DNA of 64,000 nt, taken from positions 158,121-222,120 of the forward strand of contig NZ_CALTTY010000001.1 in assembly GCF_943912385.1 (NCBI RefSeq), given 5' to 3'. The notes under the pieces are model-generated. The model saw only the letters and a program-made list of their open reading frames with translations. It was not told the origin of the DNA and searched no databases. How positions within the stretch are numbered: the first letter of the stretch is position 1; each line of letters opens with the position of its first letter. A program made the translations under genes and the position numbers. Origin of the DNA: an uncultured Anaerococcus sp. GTDB taxonomy: Bacteria; Bacillota; Clostridia; Tissierellales; Peptoniphilaceae. Below are positions 41,882 through 51,533 of the stretch, piece by piece.

Positions 41882-42799
41882 ATGCAATTTAGAGATTATT
41901 ATGAAGTGCTAGGGGTGGATAAAAAAGCTAGTGCTGATGAGCTAAAAAAAGCTTACAGAAAACTAGCTAAAAAATACCACCCAGACCTTCATCCAAATGA
42001 TGAAAGTGCACACAAAAAATTTACAGAAATAAACGAAGCCTACGAGGTTTTATCAGATCCTGCAAAGAGAAATAAGTACGATACCTTTGGTAAAAATGCA
42101 AACTTCTCCGGTGGTCAAAACTTTGACCCTAGCGATTTTGGATTTGATTTTACAAACTTCGGCAATGGCTCATATTCATATACAAGTTCAGATGGTTCAG
42201 GTTTTTCAGACTTTTTTGATACCTTATTCGGCGGCTTTGGCAAATCTTCATCAAAGGGCTCTGATGGCTTTGGAGGATTTTCAAGAGGATTTAACAGAAG
42301 TCCAAAGTCAAGGCTAAATACAGAAGTAAGTATTAGCATAGATGAAGCCATGGCTGGTACTAAAAGAAATATAACTGTAAACTCCAACAATAGCCCTGTG
42401 AATATTGAGGTAAAAATACCAAAGGGACTTAAAGATAAAAATAAAATCAAGATTGATGGCTCAAGATATGGGCTAAATGCAAATATCTATGTCAAGGTAA
42501 ATATTAGAAATGAAGAAAATCTTAGACTTGACGGACTTGACCTAGTAAAGAAGATAAAAGTCAGTCCTTGGGAGGCCTATTTTGGAACAAAGAAAAAGGT
42601 AGAAACTATCGAGGGTAAAATCCTTGTAACAATCCCAGAAAAAATATCATCTGATAAGAAAATAAGACTTAAAAACTTAGGCTATACTGATAGGAAAAAT
42701 AAGACAGGAGATTTAATCTTAGAAGTATCAATAGAAAATCCAGACTTAAATGAAGAGCAAATAGCCCTATATAAAAAACTAAAAGAAAGTGAGGCATAA
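41882..42799 (+). CDS. DnaJ-family co-chaperone without zinc finger (CbpA type)
   Basis: 305 residues from the ATG at 41882, which has GGAGG 5-6 bp upstream (the ATG at 41870 overlaps that site). The J domain (1-70) has YYEVLGVDKKAS, HPD in KKYHPDLHPND, and AYEVLSDPAKRNKYD. A Gly/Phe/Ser-rich linker (about 72-140) follows, then the C-terminal substrate domain (about 145-305). There is no CxxCxGxG zinc module. It lies 2 bp before clpB, so it probably supplies clients and Hsp70 for ClpB disaggregation. dnaK is not in the window. Confidence 0.92.
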   Translation: MQFRDYYEVLGVDKKASADELKKAYRKLAKKYHPDLHPNDESAHKKFTEINEAYEVLSDPAKRNKYDTFGKNANFSGGQNFDPSDFGFDFTNFGNGSYSYTSSDGSGFSDFFDTLFGGFGKSSSKGSDGFGGFSRGFNRSPKSRLNTEVSISIDEAMAGTKRNITVNSNNSPVNIEVKIPKGLKDKNKIKIDGSRYGLNANIYVKVNIRNEENLRLDGLDLVKKIKVSPWEAYFGTKKKVETIEGKILVTIPEKISSDKKIRLKNLGYTDRKNKTGDLILEVSIENPDLNEEQIALYKKLKESEA

Positions 42800-42801
42800 G
42801 T

Positions 42802-45378
42802 ATGGATAACAATAAATTAACTCAAAAATCAATCGAAGCTATTAACAATGCAAATTCTATGGCAATCAAGGATGCTAACCCAGAAGTTAATGAGTATCAC
42901 TTGGCCTTAAGCTTAGTTGATAGCCCATCATCCTACGTATCTATGGTTTTAAAAGAGATGGGAGTTGATGTAAATACCTACAAAAAAAGAATAGAAAACA
43001 AAGTAGAAGCTCTTCCTAGGCAATCAGGAAATGCTAATACCTACCCATCCCAAGTCTTTCAAAGGATATTTCTAAAGGCAGAAGATGAGGCAGAGGTCAT
43101 GGGAGATAGGTTTGTATCTGTAGAGCATATCTTCCTTTCACTTATAAAGGAAGAGACAGAGATGTCTCAAATCAACAAGGAATTTAATATTTCTTACAAG
43201 GCCTTCAAGGATACTGTCTTAAAAGTCAGGAATGGTCAAAAAGTTACTACAGATAATCCAGAAGAAACATCAAACCCTTTAGAAAAATTCGGCAGGGACC
43301 TAACTAAGGAGGCAAGAGAGGGTAAGATTGACCCTGTGATTGGTAGGGATAGTGAAATAAGAAACGCCCTAAGAATCTTATCTAGGAGAAAGAAAAATAA
43401 CCCAGTCCTAATCGGCCAGCCAGGTGTTGGTAAAACTGCTATAGTAGAGGGCCTTGCTCAAAGGATTGTAAATAACGATGTACCAGAACCCCTCCAAGGA
43501 AGGACTATCTTCTCTCTTGACATGGGTGCTCTTGTGGCAGGAGCCAAGTACAGGGGTCAGTTTGAAGAAAGACTTAAGGCTGTTATAGAAGAAGTTAAAA
43601 ATTCAGATGGCCAAATTATAATGTTTATTGACGAGATCCATACCATAGTGGGTGCTGGCAAGTCAGAAGGGGCTATGGATGCATCAAACATCATGAAACC
43701 AATGCTTGCCCGTGGTGAGATCAAAGTAATCGGTGCTACGACCCTAAATGAATATAGGGAATATATAGAAAAGGACGGAGCCCTTGAAAGAAGGTTCCAA
43801 AAAGTAATGGTAGAAGAACCTAGTGTTGAAGATACCATATCAATTCTTAGGGGAATTAAGGACAGGTATGAAATCTTTCACGGTATAAGAATCCAAGACT
43901 CAGCTGTAATTGCTGCAGCAGAACTATCTGCCAGGTATATTACAGATAGGTTCCTTCCAGATAAGGCAATTGACCTTATGGATGAGGCTTGTGCAACAGT
44001 CAGGACAGAAATAGACACCATGCCAGCCTATCTTGATGAAAAGAAAAGAAGGCTATTACAGCTTCAAATAGAAATTACCGCCCTAAAAAAAGAAGACGAT
44101 GATTATTCAAGGAAGAGATTAGAGGAATTAGAAAAAGACCTAGCCGACCTATCCGAAGCTTATAACGAAGAATTTTTAAAATGGAAAGAGCAAAAATCAG
44201 CCATTGATGATGTAAAAACAATCAAGGAAGAAATTGATAGGGTCAAGGTAGAAATAGACCAAGCAGAAAGATCTTATGACTTTGAGAAACTTTCTGAGCT
44301 TAAGTACGGCAAGCTTGTTGAACTAGAAAATAAATTAAAAGAAGCTGGTGATTCTTCCAAGGATGACTCATCCATAAAAGAAGAGGTAACAGATGAAGAT
44401 GTGGCAGATGTAGTTTCAAGCTGGACAAATATCCCAGTATCAAAACTTGTAGAAACTGAAAGAGCAAAGATCCTAAACCTAGGAGATACTCTCCACGAAA
44501 GGGTTATAGGCCAAGATGAGGCAATAAAAGCCGTATCAGATGCTATAATAAGGGCAAGGTCAGGACTTAAAGAAGAAAACAGACCAATTGGCTCCTTTAT
44601 CTTCCTAGGTCCTACAGGTGTTGGTAAGACAGAACTTGCTAAGAGTCTAACAGAAGCTATGTTTGATGATGAACACAACATGATTAGAATCGATATGAGT
44701 GAATACATGGAAAAATACTCAGTATCTAGGCTAATCGGAGCGGCTCCAGGCTATATAGGCTATGAAGAAGGTGGTCAACTTACAGAAGCTGTACGTAGAA
44801 AACCATACTCAGTAATCCTCTTTGATGAAATCGAAAAAGCCCACCCAGATGTCTTTAATATCCTCTTACAAGTTCTAGATGATGGTAGGTTAACAGACAG
44901 CCAGGGTAGGACAGTAGACTTTAAAAATACTATAATAATCATGACCTCAAATATTGGATCAGAATTTTTGATAGACGGTCTAAAAGATGACGGGACAATC
45001 AAGGAAGAAAACCAAAATCAAGTAGAAGAGGTCCTAAGACATTCATTCAAACCAGAATTCTTAAATAGGATTGATGATATAGTGATGTTTACCCCACTAA
45101 CAAGCGATCAAGTTTATGAAATTATCGACCTACAAATTGATAATATAAGAAAAAGACTTGCTGACAGAGATATAAAACTTGAAATAAGCCCAGCTGCCAA
45201 AGAATATATCTTACACAATTCTTATGACGTTGAATATGGTGCAAGACCTGTAAAAAGATACCTTCAAAGAAATGTTGAAACCAAACTTGGTAGGTTGATA
45301 ATAGAAGGAAAGGTATCTGAAAAAGATACAGCAGTCCTAGACTTAGTTGATAAGAAGCTAGAATTTAAAATGAAGTAA
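42802..45378 (+). CDS. clpB: ClpB-type protein disaggregase
   Basis: An 858-residue double AAA+ unfoldase. The N-domain (1-145) is followed by AAA1 with Walker A GQPGVGKTAIVEG and DEIHTIVGAG. A coiled-coil middle domain spans about 405-530 (LDEKKRRLLQLQIEITALKK...). AAA2 has GPTGVGKTELAKSL, MSEYMEKYSVSRLIGAAPGYIGYEEGG and the sensor-2 GARPVKR. The long middle domain and no ClpP-binding loop point to ClpB rather than ClpC. It is in an operon with the dnaJ-like gene behind a CtsR-type site. Confidence 0.96.
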   Translation: MDNNKLTQKSIEAINNANSMAIKDANPEVNEYHLALSLVDSPSSYVSMVLKEMGVDVNTYKKRIENKVEALPRQSGNANTYPSQVFQRIFLKAEDEAEVMGDRFVSVEHIFLSLIKEETEMSQINKEFNISYKAFKDTVLKVRNGQKVTTDNPEETSNPLEKFGRDLTKEAREGKIDPVIGRDSEIRNALRILSRRKKNNPVLIGQPGVGKTAIVEGLAQRIVNNDVPEPLQGRTIFSLDMGALVAGAKYRGQFEERLKAVIEEVKNSDGQIIMFIDEIHTIVGAGKSEGAMDASNIMKPMLARGEIKVIGATTLNEYREYIEKDGALERRFQKVMVEEPSVEDTISILRGIKDRYEIFHGIRIQDSAVIAAAELSARYITDRFLPDKAIDLMDEACATVRTEIDTMPAYLDEKKRRLLQLQIEITALKKEDDDYSRKRLEELEKDLADLSEAYNEEFLKWKEQKSAIDDVKTIKEEIDRVKVEIDQAERSYDFEKLSELKYGKLVELENKLKEAGDSSKDDSSIKEEVTDEDVADVVSSWTNIPVSKLVETERAKILNLGDTLHERVIGQDEAIKAVSDAIIRARSGLKEENRPIGSFIFLGPTGVGKTELAKSLTEAMFDDEHNMIRIDMSEYMEKYSVSRLIGAAPGYIGYEEGGQLTEAVRRKPYSVILFDEIEKAHPDVFNILLQVLDDGRLTDSQGRTVDFKNTIIIMTSNIGSEFLIDGLKDDGTIKEENQNQVEEVLRHSFKPEFLNRIDDIVMFTPLTSDQVYEIIDLQIDNIRKRLADRDIKLEISPAAKEYILHNSYDVEYGARPVKRYLQRNVETKLGRLIIEGKVSEKDTAVLDLVDKKLEFKMK

Positions 45379-45400
45379 GCTATTAAGCTAAGTAGAAAAA

Positions 45401-45435
45401 AAGACGGAGTGATTTAATTAATTGCTCTGTTTTTA
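45401..45435 (+). terminator. Terminator after clpB
   Basis: ACGGAG (45404-45409) pairs with CTCTGT (45425-45430, one G-T), then T5. Confidence 0.65.
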
Positions 45436-45457
45436 CTTTGGCTAAATTACAAGCTTT

Positions 45458-45503
45458 ATACTATATGTAGTTTATACTTACGGGATAATACTATATATAG
45501 TAT
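45458..45503 (+). promoter_or_regulatory. Paired NrdR boxes upstream of nrdD
   Basis: ATACTATATGTAGTTT (45458-45473) and ATACTATATATAGTAT (45488-45503) both fit the NrdR pattern, a CTATATNTAG-type palindrome. Their centres are 30 bp apart, close to three helical turns, as expected for NrdR tandem binding. They lie just upstream of the promoter. Confidence 0.8.
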
Positions 45504-45510
45504 GTTTTAT

Positions 45511-45539
45511 TTTACTTTGAAATTTATATATGGTATGAT
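45511..45539 (+). promoter_or_regulatory. Promoter of nrdDG
   Basis: TTTACT (45511-45516), 17 bp, TATGAT (45534-45539), 27 bp before the nrdD ATG. Confidence 0.5.
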
Positions 45540-45565
45540 TATATATAGAATATTCGGAGGTAAAA

Positions 45566-47686
45566 ATGCTACAAGTAATTAAAAGAGATGGGACTAAAGT
45601 CGATTTTAATAAGGACAAAATCACTATAGCTATAGAAAAAGCCATGAATTCACCAAGTGGTATTTATGTGAAGGACCAGGCTCATGAGATAGCAAGTGAA
45701 ATAGAAGAAAGATCTAAAAATAAAAGAGAAATTTCAATTTATGAAATCGAAGACTTAGTCTACTATAAACTAATTGATAGGAACAACCCCGCTACAGCCA
45801 AGGCCTATGAGTCTTATAAGTCTGTCCAGGCTTATAAAAGAGAGCAAAATACATCTGACGATGAGATAATAGGTCTTTTAAACCAGACAAATATAGATGT
45901 TATGGATGAAAATTCAAATAAAAATCCAATCATTGCCTCAACTCAAAGAGACCTTATAGCTGGTGAAGTAGCCAAAGACATAGCTAAAAGAAAATTAATA
46001 CCAGCAGACCTTGTCGAAGCTCACGAGTCAGGAGCCATACATATCCACGACCTAGACTACCTGATTCAGCCGATATTTAATTGCTGCTTGGTCGATATGA
46101 AAGATATGTTAGATAAGGGCACTGTGGTAAATGATAAGATGATAGAAACACCAAAGTCTTTCCAGGTTGCCTGCAATGTCATGACTCAAATTATAGCACA
46201 AATTGCATCAAACCAGTACGGGGGCCAGTCAATCAACATTTCCTGCCTAAGCCCATACTTAGAAAAATCTTACAAGAAAAATATAAAGCTAGCCAGAGAA
46301 ATCTTAAAAGACGAAGACCAAGCAAAAAATATGGCAGATGCTCTTACTCAAAGAGACCTAGAAAGTGGTATCCAAACCATCCAGTACCAGATTAATACAC
46401 TGATGACCTCAAATGGTCAGTCACCTTTTGTGACGCTTTTTATGCATACAGATGAAAAGGACCCTTACCTAGATCAGACTGTAGAGATTATAGAAGAGAT
46501 ATTAAAACAAAGGATAAAGGGAATTAAAAATGACCAGGGAGTATACGTTACACCAGCCTTCCCTAAATTAATTTATGTCCTTGATGAAAATAACATAAAA
46601 GAAGATTCTAAATACTTTGACCTAACCAGACTTGCTGCAAAATGCACAGCAAAAAGGATGTATCCAGACTATATTTCTGCCAAAAAGATGCGTGAAAATT
46701 ACGAGGGAAATGTATTCTCACCAATGGGATGCAGGGCCTTCCTTCCACCATATAAGGATAATGATGGAAATTATAAGTTTGATGGTAGGTTTAATATGGG
46801 AGTTGCTACAATAAATCTTCCACAGATTGGTATTCTTGCAGATGGAGATGAAGATTTATTCTTTGATATTTTAGAGAAAAGATTAGAACTAATTAAAGAA
46901 GTTGGCCTTCTAAGGTATAATCATCTTTCAAAGGTTACAAGTGACTCATCCCCAATCCACTTCCAGCATGGAGCCATAGCAAGGTTTGGCAAGCACGAAC
47001 CAATCAAGCCACTTTTAGAAAATGGCTACGCAACTGTAACCATAGGCTATATAGGAATCTATGAAGCAAGTAAGCTTACCACAGGAGAAAGTCATACCAG
47101 CACAAAGGGACATGACTTTGCCATGAAGATAATGGAAGTTTTAAACGAAAAGAAAAAAGCATGGTCGGATGAGTACGGCATAGCCTTTGCAGTCTATGGT
47201 ACTCCAGCAGAAAGCTTAACCCACAGGTTTGCCTCAATTGATAAGAAAAGATTCGGAGAAATTGAAGATGTAACCGACAAGGGATACTATACAAACTCCT
47301 TCCACGTTGATGTAAGAGAGGACATAAGTGTCTTTGAGAAGTTTGACTTTGAAGCAGATTTTCAAAAATTATCAACAGGCGGTTGTATATCCTATGCAGA
47401 AATTCCAAACATGAATGATAATATCGATGCAGTACTCACCATGGTAGAATATATATATGATCACATTCAATACGCTGAGTTTAATACAAAAAGTGACTAC
47501 TGCGGAAATTGCGGCTATGATGGTGAAATCCTCCTAGACGATAACAACAATTGGTACTGTCCAAACTGTGGTAACCACGACAGGGCAACTTTAACAGTAG
47601 TAAGGAGGACCTGTGGTTATCTGGGAGAAAATTTTTGGAATGAAGGAAGAACCAAGGAAATTAAAGCGAGAGTGCTCCATATATGA
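45566..47686 (+). CDS. nrdD: Anaerobic ribonucleoside-triphosphate reductase (class III)
   Basis: Glycyl-radical enzyme making dNTPs under anoxia. The 706-residue protein has an N-terminal ATP-cone (about 1-95: VIKRDGTKVDFNKDKI). The ten-stranded barrel contains the active-site NCCLVDMKDML segment and SPMGCRAFL. A zinc ribbon (CGNCGYDGE, CPNCG) is followed by the C-terminal glycyl radical loop RTCGYLG. The SD is CGGAGG. It overlaps nrdG by ATGA. Confidence 0.98.
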   Translation: MLQVIKRDGTKVDFNKDKITIAIEKAMNSPSGIYVKDQAHEIASEIEERSKNKREISIYEIEDLVYYKLIDRNNPATAKAYESYKSVQAYKREQNTSDDEIIGLLNQTNIDVMDENSNKNPIIASTQRDLIAGEVAKDIAKRKLIPADLVEAHESGAIHIHDLDYLIQPIFNCCLVDMKDMLDKGTVVNDKMIETPKSFQVACNVMTQIIAQIASNQYGGQSINISCLSPYLEKSYKKNIKLAREILKDEDQAKNMADALTQRDLESGIQTIQYQINTLMTSNGQSPFVTLFMHTDEKDPYLDQTVEIIEEILKQRIKGIKNDQGVYVTPAFPKLIYVLDENNIKEDSKYFDLTRLAAKCTAKRMYPDYISAKKMRENYEGNVFSPMGCRAFLPPYKDNDGNYKFDGRFNMGVATINLPQIGILADGDEDLFFDILEKRLELIKEVGLLRYNHLSKVTSDSSPIHFQHGAIARFGKHEPIKPLLENGYATVTIGYIGIYEASKLTTGESHTSTKGHDFAMKIMEVLNEKKKAWSDEYGIAFAVYGTPAESLTHRFASIDKKRFGEIEDVTDKGYYTNSFHVDVREDISVFEKFDFEADFQKLSTGGCISYAEIPNMNDNIDAVLTMVEYIYDHIQYAEFNTKSDYCGNCGYDGEILLDDNNNWYCPNCGNHDRATLTVVRRTCGYLGENFWNEGRTKEIKARVLHI

Positions 47687-48183
47687 ACTATGCACAAATT
47701 AGAAAATACGATGTAGCAAATGGTCCTGGAATCAGGACCACTTTTTTCATCACAGGATGCGACAGAAATTGTAAAAATTGTTTCAACACCGACTACATGG
47801 ACTTCTCCTACGGGAAAAAATGGGATAAAAAAGCAGAAAAAGAAGTAATCTCTTATTTAAAACTAGACCAGGTATCAGGCCTTACAGTCCTCGGTGGAGA
47901 ACCCTTTGAAAGCCCCTTGGGACTTTTAAAGGCTTTAAGAAATATAAAAAAAGAAGTTAGAAAACCCATATGGGTCTACACTGGTTTTCTTTTCGAGGAC
48001 CTAGCCAATATAAAGCTTTCCAGAGAAATTTTAGAAGAGATAGATGTCTTAGTAGACGGGGAATTTATAGAAGAAAAAAAAGACTTAAGGCTTAAATTTA
48101 GGGGTTCTTCAAACCAAAGAATTATAGATGTAAAAAAATCTCTTAAAAATAATGAAGTCACCCTCCTAAATGGGTATAAATAA
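47683..48183 (+). CDS. nrdG: Anaerobic ribonucleotide reductase activating protein
   Basis: Radical SAM enzyme that installs the glycyl radical on NrdD. The 166-residue protein has its cluster motif in GCDRNCKNCFN (CxxxCxxC, about 28-35) and LGGEPFE. It is normal in size and coupled to nrdD. Confidence 0.97.
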   Translation: MNYAQIRKYDVANGPGIRTTFFITGCDRNCKNCFNTDYMDFSYGKKWDKKAEKEVISYLKLDQVSGLTVLGGEPFESPLGLLKALRNIKKEVRKPIWVYTGFLFEDLANIKLSREILEEIDVLVDGEFIEEKKDLRLKFRGSSNQRIIDVKKSLKNNEVTLLNGYK

Positions 48184-48206
48184 AAAAAGAGCAAATAGGA
48201 GGAAAA

Positions 48207-48794
48207 ATGATAAATAAAAAGAAAAGATCAGGCGCAGCAGGGATACTTATTGCAATAATCGCTGTTATCGTTATCGCCCTGGTAATGATAGTGCCAACCC
48301 ACAATAGACTTGCAGAAAGTCGTGAAAATGTGAACCAGGCCTATGCCCAGGTCCAAAACGTAGTTCAAAGAAGGGCAGACCTAATACCAAACCTAGTAAA
48401 TACTGTTAAGGGCTATACTGACCACGAGTCTGAAACCCTAAAAGAAGTAACCAAGGCTAGGTCAAATATTCAAGATGCTAAGGGACCTGAAGAGTTAGCC
48501 CAAGCAAACCAAGAGCTTTCAGAAGCTATAAAGAATATTAATGTCGTAGTAGAGTCTTACCCAGAACTTAAGGCAGATACCCAATTTGTTCAGTTGATGG
48601 ATGAACTTGCCGGTAGCGAAAATAGGATCTCTACAGAAAGAAAAAACTACAACGAAGCTGTCCAGGCCTATAATACTGACATTAAAAAATTCCCAACCAA
48701 CCTAGTAGCAAAAATAACAGGATACCAGGTAGCCGAGTACTTTGAGGCAGACGCCAGTGCCCAAGATGCACCGACAGTAGACTTCGGTAATTAG
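48207..48794 (+). CDS. LemA-family membrane protein
   Basis: 195 residues. One N-terminal membrane anchor (about 8-28) precedes the LemA core: NRLAESRENVNQAYAQVQNVVQRRADLIPNLVNTVKGY, then ENRISTERKNYNEAVQAYN and FPTNLVAKITGY. The role is poorly defined. It is commonly paired with TPM-domain proteins, as here, and may be linked to envelope quality. It starts 23 bp after nrdG with AGGAGG and no terminator between them. Confidence 0.93.
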   Translation: MINKKKRSGAAGILIAIIAVIVIALVMIVPTHNRLAESRENVNQAYAQVQNVVQRRADLIPNLVNTVKGYTDHESETLKEVTKARSNIQDAKGPEELAQANQELSEAIKNINVVVESYPELKADTQFVQLMDELAGSENRISTERKNYNEAVQAYNTDIKKFPTNLVAKITGYQVAEYFEADASAQDAPTVDFGN

Positions 48795-48802
48795 GAGTTA
48801 TT

Positions 48803-49627
48803 ATGAGAAAGGCAAAATTTAAAAGACTTTGGCTATTACTTGCAATATTTTTCTGCCTTTTTCAAACAAATTCTTATGCCAGCATACCAAGCCCAACAAG
48901 TGATTATTATTTAGATACCCTAGGTGTTCTCGATGAAACTACTAAGGATAATATAAATAAAACCAATAGGCAGCTTGAAGATAAGACAGGCAGCCAGGTA
49001 GTAGTGATAACCCTTGATAATCCTGAAGGATACGAGGGCTCCTACTATGGCACTGAGATTTTTAATGCCTGGGATATAGGAGATCAGAAAAAAGATAATG
49101 GTGTCCTAATCCTCTTATTAAAATCAGAATACGAGAGAGAAAACCAAATATATATCATCACAGGCTACGGCATAGAAGGTAGGCTAAATGATGGTAAGAT
49201 AGGCAGGATAATCGATAACTTCATGATAGATAAATTAAGAGAAAGAGATTATTCAACTGCTGTAAATGAAGGTTTTAATGCTGTTGTTGGGGAAATTGCA
49301 GCTGAGTATGATATAGAACTTGAAAAAGACTATAGAGCCTACCAAAACGAACTAAGAGAAAGTTATAGCGACGAGGGTTTATCCTTCGAGACTATCTTCA
49401 CCCTCTTAATCTTATTTATAATTATTTCATCATTTATAAATAGAAATAACCGTGGTGGAGGAGGCGGCTTTAGAAGAAGACGCTATACACCTTTTGGTAG
49501 CCCTTGGGGAAGATCATCCTGGGGAGGATCTTCACGGGGAGGCTCAGGATTTGGTGGCGGCTCTGGTGGAGGATTTTCCGGAGGCGGAGGATCATCCGGT
49601 GGAGGCGGTGCTGGTAGAAAATTTTAA
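48803..49627 (+). CDS. TPM-domain protein with glycine-rich tail (YgcG type)
   Basis: 274 residues. The signal peptide (about 1-27, ending SYAS) precedes the TPM domain (about 35-180: YYLDTLGVLDETTKDNINKTNRQLEDKTGSQVVVITLD, GVLILL, YGIEGRLNDGKIGRIID). A membrane segment (about 195-212) and an Arg/Ser/Gly-rich tail follow. TPM proteins elsewhere act in photosystem repair or as acid phosphatases; the bacterial function is unclear. It is paired with lemA. Confidence 0.9.
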   Translation: MRKAKFKRLWLLLAIFFCLFQTNSYASIPSPTSDYYLDTLGVLDETTKDNINKTNRQLEDKTGSQVVVITLDNPEGYEGSYYGTEIFNAWDIGDQKKDNGVLILLLKSEYERENQIYIITGYGIEGRLNDGKIGRIIDNFMIDKLRERDYSTAVNEGFNAVVGEIAAEYDIELEKDYRAYQNELRESYSDEGLSFETIFTLLILFIIISSFINRNNRGGGGGFRRRRYTPFGSPWGRSSWGGSSRGGSGFGGGSGGGFSGGGGSSGGGGAGRKF

Positions 49628-49637
49628 GGAGTAAATA

Positions 49638-50147
49638 TTGAAAGGTTATTTAGCAAGTCATTTTTTTAATGATGCTATGTTCAGGTGGACAGAAGACTTA
49701 GCCTGTGAGATAGAAAAACATACAGGCCTAGACCTTTATGTTCCGCAAAGAAATGCAGATATAAATGATAAGAAAAATAACGATGCAGTCATCACTGATA
49801 TAAAGATAGCTAAGGCAGACACAGCCCATCTAAAAGAGTCAAATATCTTAATTGCAAACCTAGATGGTTTAACCATTGACGATGGTGTAAGTGCAGAAAT
49901 CATGGCTCATGGGGTGATGAGAGAATTCGAACTTGATCACGGTATAGATTTTCCTAGGATGATTATCGGCATAATTACCGATATGAGGTACCTTGGGACA
50001 GGAGAGAACAAACTCTATAGAAACCTCATGGTTATCGGCAAGGTAAAAGAGCATGGCCACTTAGTTGTTGGCTATGCAGGAGATGATTCATTTAAAAAAG
50101 AAGTAATAGATTTAATAAATGACTTTATTAAAGAACATAGTAATTAG
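49638..50147 (+). CDS. Nucleoside 2-deoxyribosyltransferase family protein
   Basis: 169 residues with a TTG start preceded by AAGGAG. It has the family's N-terminal YLASHFFNDAMFRW (the substrate-binding Tyr and Phe), a mid region with ADTAHLKESNILIANLDGLTIDDGVSAEIMAHGVMR (nucleophile Glu in the SAEI context) and FPRMIIGIITDMR. It exchanges bases on deoxyribonucleosides. Its place at the end of the NrdR-controlled nrdDG operon fits a role in deoxynucleotide supply. Confidence 0.85.
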   Translation: MKGYLASHFFNDAMFRWTEDLACEIEKHTGLDLYVPQRNADINDKKNNDAVITDIKIAKADTAHLKESNILIANLDGLTIDDGVSAEIMAHGVMREFELDHGIDFPRMIIGIITDMRYLGTGENKLYRNLMVIGKVKEHGHLVVGYAGDDSFKKEVIDLINDFIKEHSN

Positions 50148-50148
50148 G

Positions 50149-50185
50149 AAAAAGGATTTGACCTATGTGGTTAAGTCCTTTTTAT
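50149..50185 (+). terminator. Terminator of the nrdD operon
   Basis: A 15-bp stem (AAAAAGGATTTGACC with GGTTAAGTCCTTTTT, two G-T pairs) around TATGT. It directly follows the stop codon. Confidence 0.93.
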
Positions 50186-50300
50186 TTGCTATTATGTTTA
50201 CTAAAGTAAAGAAATAATGTTTTGAATTAATCAGTCTGGGTATATAATTAATAAGGACATCATCTTTAAACATTTAAATATGAAGTAAATGGAGGAGAAA

Positions 50301-51506
50301 ATGACAGACAATTATAAAGCATGGAAAGATTTGTTCACCAATAGTCAAAAAATAATGAATGATTGGGTAGAAACATTTACTAATCCAACAGCAAATATGG
50401 ATAGTAATGAAGAAGAAAAGACCGATTTTAATTTTATGAATTTTAAAGATCTTATGTCCTCTCAACAAAAAATGTATGAAGATTGGCAGAAGATGTTTTC
50501 ATATATGAATCCACAAAACTTTGCCAAACAAAACACATATGATATATGGAAAAGTATGATGGATATGTACAGCCCCTTCGAAGTAAGTAAGTACATGCCA
50601 GATTTTAACCTAGAAGTTTTTGAAAAAATGATGAATTCACATAAGCTATACCTTGGTGCTTATGAAAGCTTTAAGAATTTTAATGATAATATTATTAAAC
50701 CAGGAAATAAGATTTATAAGGAAAATATAGATCAAATGGCTGACCAGTTTAATAAAATTTTTGTAAATAACTTAATTCCACTGATGCCAAAGGAAATCCA
50801 AGGTATAATGACTGATTCTAAAAGCTATATCGATACTTATTTCAAATCATTGGAAAACTTTTTAGGACCTTGGGCATCTGCATATGAAAATATTGCTGAC
50901 ATTGCTATGGAGAGTATCTTTGACGATCCAATGAAGCTTTCTGACACTCTAAGAGAGTGGAAGAAGGCCTATGATCAGACATTTGGTATCTTAGTTAAAT
51001 CTCCAGTAGTAGGGTCATCTAGAGAGATGCTAGAGCAAAACAACAAAGCAATTGATGCTATGATTGAGATGCTCGTCTCTGTATCTGAATTTATGACTAA
51101 ATCATCTTCAGTTGGTTACAAGTACTCTAGAAAAGCTTTTAAAGAATATGCCGACTCCTTAGATAAAGGCGAGAGCCCAAAAACATTTAAAGAATTTTAT
51201 GATATGTGGTCTAAGCATGTAGAAAATGCAATAGAAACTTATTTTTACACAGATGAATTTTCAAATCTAATCGCAAAGACTGCAGATTCAGCGATGATAT
51301 TTAAAATCGAATATGATAAATTAATAGAAAAGTCCCTTAAAGACTTCCCAATAGTAACCATGTCTCAGGTAGATAATATATACAAAAAAGTATATGACTT
51401 AAGACGTGAGTTTAGAGATCTTAAGAAAGAAATGGAAGATATGAAAAAATCTACAGAAGATAAGAAAGCTTCAGATACAGAAGATAAGAAAACTTTTGAT
51501 AAGTAG
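50301..51506 (+). CDS. phaE: PhaE, subunit of class III polyhydroxyalkanoate synthase
   Basis: 401 residues from the ATG at 50301 (GGAGGAG 4 bp upstream; the ATG at 50289 overlaps that site). It is mostly helical and Met-, Trp- and Phe-rich: MTDNYKAWKDLFTNSQKIMNDWVETF at the start, SYIDTYFKSLENFLGPWASAYEN mid-chain, a segment with SVSEFMTKSSSVGYKYSRKAFKEYADSL, and a charged C-terminal coiled coil (VYDLRREFRDLKKEMEDMKK). This matches PhaE, the partner needed for class III PhaC activity. It is immediately followed by phaC. TTTACT-AA-AGTAAA (50197-50210) upstream could be an operator. Confidence 0.9.
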   Translation: MTDNYKAWKDLFTNSQKIMNDWVETFTNPTANMDSNEEEKTDFNFMNFKDLMSSQQKMYEDWQKMFSYMNPQNFAKQNTYDIWKSMMDMYSPFEVSKYMPDFNLEVFEKMMNSHKLYLGAYESFKNFNDNIIKPGNKIYKENIDQMADQFNKIFVNNLIPLMPKEIQGIMTDSKSYIDTYFKSLENFLGPWASAYENIADIAMESIFDDPMKLSDTLREWKKAYDQTFGILVKSPVVGSSREMLEQNNKAIDAMIEMLVSVSEFMTKSSSVGYKYSRKAFKEYADSLDKGESPKTFKEFYDMWSKHVENAIETYFYTDEFSNLIAKTADSAMIFKIEYDKLIEKSLKDFPIVTMSQVDNIYKKVYDLRREFRDLKKEMEDMKKSTEDKKASDTEDKKTFDK

Positions 51507-51533
51507 GAAATTCATTCTTGGAGGTAAGGATAG

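Noticed and set aside
42802..45378. Assignment of the large AAA+ gene as clpC
   Set aside because: The long coiled-coil middle domain and pairing with a dnaJ-type gene fit ClpB; no ClpP-binding loop was recognised.
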